Positions 1 through 5,292 of a stretch of 7,174 nucleotides of DNA are shown piece after piece (position 1 is the first letter of the stretch; each line of letters opens with the position of its first letter). The position numbers and the translations under genes are program-made. Under the pieces are notes generated by a model. It was not told the DNA's origin. It saw nothing but the letters and a program-made list of their open reading frames with translations, and searched no databases. The stretch comes from Syntrophomonadaceae bacterium. Its GTDB lineage: Bacteria > Bacillota > Ch66 > Ch109. The stretch lies in assembly GCA_012512295.1 (NCBI GenBank), contig JAAZDI010000203.1:1-7174 (forward strand), read 5' to 3'.

Positions 1-10
1 AAATAGCTTA

Positions 11-727
11 ATGGGGGCGATAAGTTTGGCACGCAAAGTTTTAATGAAAGGGAACGAGGCCATTGGCGAGGCGGCAATCAGGGCTGGCTGCGTTGCCTTT
101 TTCGGTTATCCGATTACTCCGCAGAGTGAATTGCCCGAGTATTTGGCCCGACGCATGCCCGAGGTAGGTGGGGTATTCTTACAGGCGGAAAGCGAACTGG
201 CGGCGATTAGTATGGTTTATGGCGCAGCCGGGGCTGGGGCCAGGGTGATGACCTCTTCTTCCAGCCCGGGGATTAGTTTGAAACAAGAGGGTATTTCCAT
301 GCTCGCCGGGGCCGATTTGCCAGCAGTTATTGTTAATATGATGCGGGGCGGCCCGGGGATCGGGGGTATTCAGCCGAGTCAAGCGGATTATTATCAGGCC
401 ACTCGGGGTGGCGGACACGGTGATTATCGAACGTTGGTTTTAGCCCCCTGGTCGATCCAGGAATTAGTCGATCTAACCTGGGAAGCCTTTTATTTGGCAG
501 ACCGTTACCGTAACCCGGTTTTGGTCCTGGGAGATGGAATGCTGGGACAAATGATGGAACCGGTGTCCCTGCCAGATAAGCCAGCCCCCTACGTTGAAAA
601 ACCCTGGGCGACGAATGGCGCCCAGGACCGCGAACATAATGAGATTTTCACGCTGTATATGGGATTGGAGGACCTGGAAAAGCACATTCAACGGCTGGCG
701 AAAAAACTAGCCCTGATTCAGAAATAG
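11..727 (+). CDS. vorB: VorB/KorA-type 2-oxoacid:ferredoxin oxidoreductase alpha subunit, N-terminal part ending at an in-frame TAG
   Basis: Cytoplasmic enzyme subunit. In this family a 2-oxoacid plus CoA is converted to acyl-CoA and CO2, reducing ferredoxin. The visible part is the pyrimidine-binding domain. It has KGNEA near residue 13, FFGYPITP at 30-37, the conserved glutamate in QAESE near 60, TSSSSPGISL at 81-90, a glycine-rich GGPGIGG stretch and GGGHGDYR near 133-140. These match the VorB family (branched-chain 2-oxoacids), but 2-oxoglutarate specificity cannot be excluded. Family members run to about 350-360 residues; this one stops at 238, at a TAG in the interdomain linker, and the missing domain continues in the same frame from 728. 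The ATG at 11 is the longest start. A TTG at 26 gives the family-like N-terminus M-A-R-K-V-L-M-K-G and has a G-rich ribosome site before it, so it is probably the true start. The codon AAA-TAG at 1-6 may end an upstream gene. Confidence 0.85.
   Translation: MGAISLARKVLMKGNEAIGEAAIRAGCVAFFGYPITPQSELPEYLARRMPEVGGVFLQAESELAAISMVYGAAGAGARVMTSSSSPGISLKQEGISMLAGADLPAVIVNMMRGGPGIGGIQPSQADYYQATRGGGHGDYRTLVLAPWSIQELVDLTWEAFYLADRYRNPVLVLGDGMLGQMMEPVSLPDKPAPYVEKPWATNGAQDREHNEIFTLYMGLEDLEKHIQRLAKKLALIQK
13..20 (+). promoter_or_regulatory. Ribosome-binding site favouring the TTG start at 26
   Basis: The run GGGGGCGA begins inside the ATG at 11 and lies 5-8 nt before the TTG at 26-28. Only ten bases are visible upstream of the ATG and they contain no Shine-Dalgarno-like run. 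The TTG start also fits the usual VorB N-terminus better. Inference from spacing and family knowledge. Confidence 0.4.
725..727 (+). other. In-frame TAG interrupting the alpha-subunit gene at the domain linker
   Basis: The codons around the site read CAG AAA TAG CAG GTC CGG. From memory, VorB proteins have a stretch like I-(E/K)-x-N-E-V-R-(Y/W) here, and this gene reads I-Q-K-stop-Q-V-R-Y. The TAG therefore takes the place of one sense codon, with no insertion or deletion. Seven open codons follow before the next ATG at 749, which has no convincing ribosome site. A single C-to-T change from CAG (Gln) or one change from AAG or GAG would explain it. Other readings are a sequencing or assembly error, programmed read-through, or a pyrrolysine codon. 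Confidence 0.85.
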
Positions 728-748
728 CAGGTCCGGTATGATAGTTTT

Positions 749-1093
749 ATGCTTGAAGACGCGGAAATAGTGATTGTCGCTTTTGGAATCGTGGCCCGGG
801 TGGCTCGAAGAGCCATTAAAATGGCCCGAGAAGCCGGGATAAAGGTAGGCTTGCTGCGCCCAATCAGTCTGTGGCCGTTCCCCAGTGAAGCAGTGGCCAA
901 AGCAGCTAAATCTGCCCGCGCTTTTTTGGTGGTCGAGATGAATTTAGGCCAAATGATTGAAGATGTTCGATTAGCTATAGACAATCAGATTCCGGTTGAA
1001 TTCTTTGGCAAATCGACCATCGTCCCCGGCCCATCTGAGATATTTAACGCAATTAAAACAACCGCTAGCAAAGTCGGCTGTGGAATAAGCTAA
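749..1093 (+). pseudogene. vorB: C-terminal domain of the VorB/KorA-type alpha subunit, separated by the in-frame TAG
   Basis: This is the second (transketolase C-terminal-like) domain of the alpha subunit, in the same frame as the N-terminal part. It has the family signature EDAEIVIVAFG at its start, then IKVGLLRPISLWPFP in the middle and VVEMNLGQMIEDVRLAI near the end, and it closes naturally at TAA. Similarity already begins at QVRYDSF, directly after the TAG, so the 749 ATG is not a natural gene start. The sequence just before it lacks a Shine-Dalgarno. If it is made separately, translation would need reinitiation 21 nt after the TAG, and the product could pair with the N-terminal domain as a split subunit. 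If the TAG is read through, both parts form one 360-residue protein. The domain shows no other damage, so the interruption is recent, functional or artefactual. Confidence 0.7.
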
Positions 1094-1103
1094 AGATTGT
1101 CCG

Positions 1104-1130
1104 CTGAATTATAAAGCACCTATAATTCAG
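1104..1130 (+). repeat. Perfect 10-bp inverted repeat between alpha and beta genes
   Basis: CTGAATTATA (1104-1113) and TATAATTCAG (1121-1130) are exact reverse complements around the 7-nt loop AAGCACC. The hairpin is AT-rich and is followed by AAGGGCAGAC, not by a T-run, so it is not a standard terminator. It lies 10 nt after the alpha stop and about 12 nt before the beta ribosome site. It could stabilise or process the transcript between the two cistrons. The right arm also contains TATAAT, so a promoter box is possible. Confidence 0.6.
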
Positions 1131-1159
1131 AAGGGCAGACTAAGGAGAGGAAGGTTATT

Positions 1160-1909
1160 ATGGCGACAGTATTTGCACGACCTCAGGCGATGACGACAAA
1201 GCCACTGCATTATTGCCCTGGTTGTGGACATGGCATCATCCATCGTCTGATTGCTGAGGTAATTGATGAACTAGATATTCGGGGAAAGACAATCGGCGCC
1301 TGTCCCGTTGGCTGTGCCGTGGTAGCCAATGAGTACTTTAACGTGGATATGCAACAGGCGGCCCATGGCCGGTCTCCAGCTGTGGCGACCGGGATTAAGC
1401 GGGTCCTGCCGGATCGAGTCGTTTTCACTTATCAAGGTGACGGTGATTTGGCCTCAATAGGCATGACGGAAATTGTTCATGCGGCAGCCCGGGGGGAATT
1501 AATTTCCACCTTTTTTGTGAATAACGCGATTTACGGGATGACAGGCGGACAAATGGCCCCCACTACTTTACTGGGACAAGTTACCACCACTTCACCTTTT
1601 GGCCGAAAAAAGGAACTCCAGGGAGCACCAATCCGCGTCGCTGAGATGTTATCCTCTCTGGACGGTGCAGCCTATATTGCCCGGGTCTCAATTCACGATG
1701 CGGCCCATGTTATTAAGGCTAAACGCGCGATCAAACGGGCTTTTGAAACCCAGTTGGCCAAAAAGGGGTTTTCCCTGGTGGAGATACTTTCTTCCTGCCC
1801 GACAAACTGGGGCCTGAGCCCGGTCGAAGCCATGAAGTGGCTCGCTGAAAACATGATTCCATATTACCCTCTAGGTGAGTTCAAGGTTCCTGAAAAAACA
1901 GCCGACTAA
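1160..1909 (+). CDS. 2-oxoacid:ferredoxin oxidoreductase beta subunit (thiamine diphosphate-binding)
   Basis: Cytoplasmic partner of the alpha subunit; it carries the thiamine diphosphate at which the 2-oxoacid is decarboxylated. The N-terminus has CPGCGHG at residues 19-25 and GACPVGC at 46-52, then AAHGR at 67-71. The cofactor motif starts with GDGD at 93-96 and ends with NN at 121-122, followed by YGMTGGQ. The length of 249 residues is normal for KorB/VorA-type subunits and the C-terminal YYPLGEFK looks natural, so the gene appears intact. The start is well supported: AAGGAGAGG at 1142-1150 lies 9 nt before the ATG. It lies 66 nt after the interrupted alpha gene and is presumably co-transcribed. 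Published symbols for this subunit conflict (vorA, vorB, korB), so none is given. The substrate, branched-chain 2-oxoacid or 2-oxoglutarate, is not settled. No gamma subunit gene follows. Confidence 0.92.
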   Translation: MATVFARPQAMTTKPLHYCPGCGHGIIHRLIAEVIDELDIRGKTIGACPVGCAVVANEYFNVDMQQAAHGRSPAVATGIKRVLPDRVVFTYQGDGDLASIGMTEIVHAAARGELISTFFVNNAIYGMTGGQMAPTTLLGQVTTTSPFGRKKELQGAPIRVAEMLSSLDGAAYIARVSIHDAAHVIKAKRAIKRAFETQLAKKGFSLVEILSSCPTNWGLSPVEAMKWLAENMIPYYPLGEFKVPEKTAD

Positions 1910-1922
1910 AGATTGCCTCTTA

Positions 1923-1951
1923 TAGATTGATTAGACATGTTGGATTATAAT
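1923..1951 (+). promoter_or_regulatory. Possible sigma-A promoter ahead of the DUF1624 gene
   Basis: A perfect -10 box TATAAT at 1946-1951 has, 17 bp upstream, the poor -35 candidate TAGATT at 1923-1928 (three of six positions). If used, it would start transcription near 1958 and leave a leader of about 250 nt before the ATG at 2212. The DNA is AT-rich, so a chance match is possible. Confidence 0.3.
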
Positions 1952-2080
1952 TGTGGATGGTAAATTTAGTAAAGATGCCAGGACGAAGTAAGCGCCACTA
2001 GACATAGAACTTCTTAAATAGTTTAGAATATATAAAAATCACGCTCTATCGTCTTTTAGCAGCGATTCAAAGAAGAGAGG

Positions 2081-2177
2081 CGGCTGAGGAGCAGCAGGCA
2101 TCACCTTCTGAGCCCGTGGGTCACAGTTGATGCCTGCCCGAAACCGTCGAGGTTCATTCCTGGTCCAACCGGCTGAG
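2081..2177 (+). promoter_or_regulatory. Structured untranslated leader with a 10-bp stem, class unknown
   Basis: The 302 bp from 1910 to 2211 hold no gene. The best feature is a perfect stem, GCAGGCATCA at 2094-2103 with TGATGCCTGC at 2128-2137. Its 24-nt loop can form a small CTG/CAG helper stem. The octamer CGGCTGAG occurs on both sides, at 2081-2088 and 2170-2177. A further short pairing AACC/GGTT lies at 2142-2154. No T-run follows the main stem. The signature sequences of T-box, SAM, TPP, lysine and c-di-GMP elements were not found. It may be a cis-regulatory leader of the membrane protein gene or a small RNA. The strand is assumed from the downstream gene. Confidence 0.35.
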
Positions 2178-2211
2178 CAAGTTAAAGCACAGTAGCTCAA
2201 GAGAAAAAAAC

Positions 2212-2925
2212 ATGAGTGTTAGGCGCGTCTGGGAATTAGATTTCCTCCGGGGAATTGCCCTTTTCGGCATGCTCTACTTTCACTTGATATTTGACCTGAA
2301 TGAATTTTTTGATTATCCAATTACCTACGCCCATGGTTTTACTTATTATGTGGGCAAGGTCTCCGTCATCTTATTCATCCTGGTCTCCGGCATCAGTTGT
2401 CAGTTTAGCCGCAATAACCTCCGACGCGGGTTGCAGTTACTGGGCATCGCCCTTATAATCACCATGCTTACCCATTCAATCAACTACCTGGGTCCACGAC
2501 TACTCCACCAACCATTGCCTAACATTGGGATTAAGTTTGGCATCCTGCATTTCTTCGGGGTAAGCATCCTGCTTTATCCGCTGTTCAAAACAATTAACCG
2601 CCATGCTTTAGCCATTCTCGGCAGTCTAATCATCGGCCTCGGAGAACTTATTTCCGCTCAGACATTTTCCCACAATTATTTCTTTGTCCTGGGAATGATT
2701 AACGAAAAATTTTATTCCGTCGATTTTTACCCACTGCTTCCCTGGCTCGGCGTTTTCTTAATCGGTATTGCCCTGGGAAAATTCCTTTATCCGGAGAAAA
2801 AAAGCCTGTTTCCGTTTACCATCAGAAACAACATTATCAATATCTTAGGCCGGCACACCCTGCTTATTTACCTGATCCACCAGCCGATACTCCTCTTAAT
2901 TATTTTTGTTTGCCGGCATCTCTAA
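2212..2925 (+). CDS. DUF1624 / heparan-alpha-glucosaminide N-acetyltransferase catalytic-domain membrane protein
   Basis: Multi-pass inner-membrane protein of 237 residues. The start R-R-V-W-E-L-D-F-L-R-G-I-A-L is the DUF1624 signature (R-x-x-x-x-D-x-x-R-G), and His24 in YFHLIFDL is the histidine usually seen in its first helix. Later marks are GILHFFG at 110-116 and LGRHTLLIYLIHQP at 212-225. Hydrophobic segments lie at roughly 11-30, 47-63, 72-92, 109-127, 130-148, 175-192 and 214-234. Eukaryotic relatives transfer acetyl groups across the lysosomal membrane to glucosamine. The bacterial members are mostly uncharacterised, so transfer of an acyl group to a surface sugar is inference only. 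The ATG at 2212 has only a weak ribosome site (AAGAGA) before an A-run. The gene stands alone on its strand after a 300-bp gap and converges on the zinc-ribbon gene. Confidence 0.8.
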   Translation: MSVRRVWELDFLRGIALFGMLYFHLIFDLNEFFDYPITYAHGFTYYVGKVSVILFILVSGISCQFSRNNLRRGLQLLGIALIITMLTHSINYLGPRLLHQPLPNIGIKFGILHFFGVSILLYPLFKTINRHALAILGSLIIGLGELISAQTFSHNYFFVLGMINEKFYSVDFYPLLPWLGVFLIGIALGKFLYPEKKSLFPFTIRNNIINILGRHTLLIYLIHQPILLLIIFVCRHL

Positions 2926-2968
2926 CCAACCGACCATTTTCGAACTGAAATATAGACACAGGTTGAAA

Positions 2969-2991
2969 GTTTGTTTACATCAATAACAAAC
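2969..2991. terminator. Weak hairpin between the convergent DUF1624 and zinc-ribbon genes
   Basis: GTTTGTT (2969-2975) and AACAAAC (2985-2991) pair perfectly over 7 bp around a 9-nt loop, in the 89-bp gap between two convergent stop codons. Neither side has a good T-run (the minus strand continues TTTCAACC), and the stem is AT-rich. A terminator role is suggested mainly by position. Confidence 0.25.
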
Positions 2992-3014
2992 CGGCCGCCA
3001 AATTAAGTCTTTGC

Positions 3015-3674
3015 CTAAACTTTTTGGCCGCATTCGGAGCAAAATTTATCACCGGGTGAAAGTTTGGCGCCACATTTGGCACAGGTTGTTTTAGCCTGCA
3101 AATTAGTACCACATTCCGGACAGAATCGAGCGTTTTTCTGGAGAGGCGCTTCGCAATTGGGGCAGCTTGCCCGAATACCGGCCCGCCAGTATTCGGTTCC
3201 TAGCTTCTTGTCCTCTTCTGCCATGGCGGCATGCGCCCAGACTTCCTGGACTGACTTGCTGGCTTGAGCGGCTGCCATTTCCACTCCCAGGTCAGGCGCA
3301 CACCCTTTACACAACCCTTTCTGGTTATTCCAACAACTTTTCCGACAGACCCAGGATGAACAGCGAGGACACTGAATAAAATTTGGTTTTAGTTCCCGAC
3401 AGGCTTCTTCAAAAGCGTCGTCATGCGCCTTCTCCCAGGTAGCAGAACGCACCCTTTCGCCCACATTGGCGGCTCCGCTAAAAAATCCACCAAATAAACT
3501 GCCGGCCGCTTCCAACACACCGGTTACCGTCCCCGTAACAGAAGGCTTAAAGCGGGTCCGAAAGCCGCCCCCACAACGGTTGCAGTAGAACTCAAATTGA
3601 AAACCTTTATTCGTGCTAAGATCACTATAGTTATTGACAAATTCAATCTTATTTGACAACGCAGCTCCCCCCAT
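3015..3674 (-). CDS. Multi-zinc-ribbon protein of unknown function
   Basis: A soluble-looking protein of 219 residues with 16 cysteines in knuckle-like pairs. Cys31/34 (FYCNRCGGGF) come first. A glycine- and alanine-rich stretch follows at about 47-72. The middle cluster has Cys102/105, 110/114 and 122/125, spaced like a treble-clef or cross-brace site. The tail has two C-terminal ribbons: Cys171/174 with 185/188 and Cys198/201 with 212/215, each in the pattern C-x2-C-x10-C-x2-C. The last two resemble the double zinc-ribbon (DZR) family, which often mediates nucleic-acid or protein contacts; the role here is unknown. The ATG at 3674 gives M-G-G-A-A-L-S-N-K. A TTG at 3659 gives M-S-N-K-I-E-F with a much better ribosome site and may be the real start. 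The gene ends in TAG with a TAA three codons later. It is monocistronic, with its own promoter. Confidence 0.75.
   Translation of the reverse strand: MGGAALSNKIEFVNNYSDLSTNKGFQFEFYCNRCGGGFRTRFKPSVTGTVTGVLEAAGSLFGGFFSGAANVGERVRSATWEKAHDDAFEEACRELKPNFIQCPRCSSWVCRKSCWNNQKGLCKGCAPDLGVEMAAAQASKSVQEVWAHAAMAEEDKKLGTEYWRAGIRASCPNCEAPLQKNARFCPECGTNLQAKTTCAKCGAKLSPGDKFCSECGQKV
3665..3672 (-). promoter_or_regulatory. Ribosome-binding site favouring the TTG start at 3659
   Basis: GGGGGGAG lies 5 nt before the TTG codon at 3659-3657. It begins with the G of the ATG at 3674, which itself has only a weak AGG upstream. This supports translation from the TTG and would shorten the zinc-ribbon protein by five residues. 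Confidence 0.5.
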
Positions 3675-3699
3675 TTTAGCCTATGTGAAATTTGAGTTT

Positions 3700-3729
3700 A
3701 TTTTACCATGATCTGCCTTTAATATCCAA
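3700..3729 (-). promoter_or_regulatory. Promoter of the zinc-ribbon gene
   Basis: Read on the minus strand, TTGGAT (3729-3724) is followed after 18 bp by TAAAAT (3705-3700). The bases TGG just before it make an extended -10 box. The predicted start near 3693 leaves a leader of about 20-35 nt before the candidate start codons. Based on consensus match and position. Confidence 0.5.
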
Positions 3730-3869
3730 AAACAATAACAGGAAATTGTTGGCCCGCTCTCGATTTGGTCTTAAAGAAAACTTAACTTCACCAAGCCTTT
3801 GGCGCCGGCTGAAGCCCCAGTTGCACTGACTAACAATCAGTAAGTCCACTTATCCTTTCTGATTATGGA

Positions 3870-3912
3870 ACAAAAACGCCCCCTTGCCCAAAGTCTGGCG
3901 GGGCGTTTTTGT
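3870..3912 (-). terminator. Strong intrinsic terminator after the substrate-binding protein gene
   Basis: A perfect 13-bp stem joins ACAAAAACGCCCC (3870-3882) and GGGGCGTTTTTGT (3900-3912) with a 17-nt loop. Because the stem carries A5 on one side and T5 on the other, it gives a GC core followed by TTTTTGT in both directions. On the minus strand it lies 66 nt after the stop of the binding-protein gene and before the zinc-ribbon promoter, so it should separate the two transcripts. The remaining 3675-3978 sequence holds nothing else convincing. Confidence 0.85.
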
Positions 3913-3978
3913 GAAAGCAATGTGGTTTTTCAAAAAAGTATTGTTTAGGTTACATTTCTCAGCATTAATGATTGATAT

Positions 3979-4893
3979 CTACTTGATAAAGCCTTTTTGT
4001 CTTAAAAAGTCACGGGCGACCTTTTCTGGGCTTTCGTTTTGTTCGTCAACCAGGTAATTAAGCCCAACCATGGTTTCCACATCAATTTGCCCTTCCAGTT
4101 TAGCCAGTATTTCTTTTAATTCCGGGTGCTTTTCCAGGACTTCGGTCCGGGCGACTATTGCGCAGTCATAAGGCGGGAAGAATTTCAGATCATCTTCGAG
4201 AGTAACTAGATCAAAACTTTTAATCCGCGCATCCGTCGAATAGGCAACAACTATATCACATTTCTTGCTGGCGACTGCCTCATAAACCAGACCAATCTCC
4301 ATGGGGAAAACCTGTTTAAATTGAAGTCCGTACATTTCTTTCAGGGCTTCCAACCCATCGCCGGGCCGGTCTGCAAAAGAAGTGTCCGTTCCAATAATCA
4401 TGTTCTTGGCGTGTGGTTTTAAGTCGGAAATTGTTTTTAAGTTTAATTGTTCAGCTACGTCACGTCGGACCGTCAAAGCATAAGTATTGTTAAAACCTAG
4501 AGGTTTGAACCAGGTTTGCCCAAACTGCTTGGCAAATTCGTCTTTAACCAGGTTATAGACCTGCTCCGGGTCCGTCATTCTTTCCTCAACTCGAAGGGCC
4601 CCGGTCAGCTCGGTACCGGTATAACGGGGAGAAATATCGATTTCTTTATTAACCATGGCCTGCTGGACGACCAGGGAGGAACTTAATTGCGGAGTATGGG
4701 TAACCTTTAGGTCCGTTTCCTCCTCAATCAAAGCTTTAACCATTTCCCCCAAAATTATCGGTTCTGAGTAGGTTTGTGACCCAATCCGAATCACATCCAC
4801 GCTTTCCTTTTTACCGCAACCACCAAGCAGCAAGGTCACTAACAGTAAAACGACTAAACAACTAACTAATCGAAGGTTTAAAAGTTTTTTCAT
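3979..4893 (-). CDS. opuCC: Osmoprotectant ABC transporter substrate-binding lipoprotein (OpuCC/OpuAC-like)
   Basis: Binds a quaternary-ammonium osmolyte (glycine betaine, carnitine or choline type) outside the membrane and passes it to the permeases. The 304 residues begin with a lipoprotein signal: two lysines, a hydrophobic core, and lipobox LGGC with the lipidated cysteine at 26. The mature domain starts at VIRIGSQTYSEPIILGEM. It shows the OpuBC/OpuCC-like features SPRYTGT at 88-94, GFNNTYAL at 133-140, SFADRPGDG at 172-180 and VVAYSTDARI at 215-224. In this family aromatic residues such as the tyrosines here form the ligand cage. Length and C-terminus (FLRQKGFIK) are typical, so the TAG stop is natural. 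The ribosome site is only a weak AGGT. A possible -10 box TATATT at 4925-4920, with a poor -35, could give it a separate start. It is separated from the permease genes by 399 bp and is followed by a strong terminator. Confidence 0.9.
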   Translation of the reverse strand: MKKLLNLRLVSCLVVLLLVTLLLGGCGKKESVDVIRIGSQTYSEPIILGEMVKALIEEETDLKVTHTPQLSSSLVVQQAMVNKEIDISPRYTGTELTGALRVEERMTDPEQVYNLVKDEFAKQFGQTWFKPLGFNNTYALTVRRDVAEQLNLKTISDLKPHAKNMIIGTDTSFADRPGDGLEALKEMYGLQFKQVFPMEIGLVYEAVASKKCDIVVAYSTDARIKSFDLVTLEDDLKFFPPYDCAIVARTEVLEKHPELKEILAKLEGQIDVETMVGLNYLVDEQNESPEKVARDFLRQKGFIK

Positions 4894-4963
4894 TTGATAT
4901 ACCTGGTTTCTGAAATCTCAATATATCCTAATGATACACAATAGTTCAGATATATTTAGATCT

Positions 4964-5136
4964 CCTCCCGCCGACCAACGGGAGGCAGCATCACCGGATT
5001 CAACTGCTTAGCTACCAACTTTCGCTGGTACTTCGGGCGGTTAAACCGCTGCCTTAGGCGTTCGGCCCGAGGGGGGTGCCCGCCGCCTGTTCAATCTATC
5101 CGCGTCCGACTCTCCCGGCGTGTTTTAGTAACGCCG
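4964..5136 (-). promoter_or_regulatory. GC-rich structured intergenic segment inside the osmolyte transporter cluster, class unknown
   Basis: The 399 bp between the second permease and the binding-protein gene (4894-5292) hold no convincing gene. Minus-strand RNA could form several stems: CGGCGT/ACGCCG (5136-5131 with 5121-5116), a long-range GGCAGC/GCTGCC (5053-5048 with 4989-4984), UACCAGC-GAAA-GUUGGUA (5030-5013, 7 bp including one G-U), GCGGT/ACCGC, and CCTCCCG/CGGGAGG (4985-4979 with 4970-4964). The GAAA loop is a GNRA tetraloop only on the minus strand, which argues that the RNA is made on that strand. The last stem overlaps the long-range one by two bases, so they could compete. No T-run follows it. 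No known riboswitch signature fits well. Confidence 0.4.
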
Positions 5137-5292
5137 AAAGATTTTATAACAGCAGTTCTTCTCAGCAATGCTGCTAAGTAACCAGGCTGGCACCACCTTT
5201 CTTATTGTGTTTGAAAATATGGAGTTGGAGACTGCTTCAACCTTATTTCCACCGTCATCATTCCAACTTTTTGCCAACGGTTAATCCCGGGT

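Noticed and set aside
1599..1817. Open frame of 72 codons within the beta-subunit gene
   Set aside because: It is an out-of-frame shadow of a well-supported gene.
1090..1915. CTAAAGATTG repeated right after the stop codons of the alpha (1090-1099) and beta (1906-1915) genes
   Set aside because: Only 10 bp, partly fixed by the TAA stop codons, and the flanks differ; most likely chance.
2100..2165. Possible tRNA-like T-arm (GGTTCATTCC at 2151-2160)
   Set aside because: The flanking bases do not pair as a T-stem and no acceptor, D or anticodon arms can be placed around it.
3883..3899. Possible + strand use of the 3870-3912 terminator
   Set aside because: The stem is symmetrical enough to work both ways, but no + strand gene ends nearby, so only the minus-strand role is called.
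4964..5200. Resemblance to a cobalamin riboswitch on the minus strand (GAATCCGG followed by CTGCC, and GGTGCC further upstream)
   Set aside because: The fragments are few and wrongly spaced, the closing B12-box-like GCCACTG is absent, and the gene downstream is an osmolyte-binding protein.
5180..5205. T-box-like string AGGTGGTGCCAGCC on the minus strand
   Set aside because: It deviates from the TGGNACCGCG core, has no terminator T-run after it, and there is no room for a stem I before the permease stop; the downstream gene is not amino-acid related.
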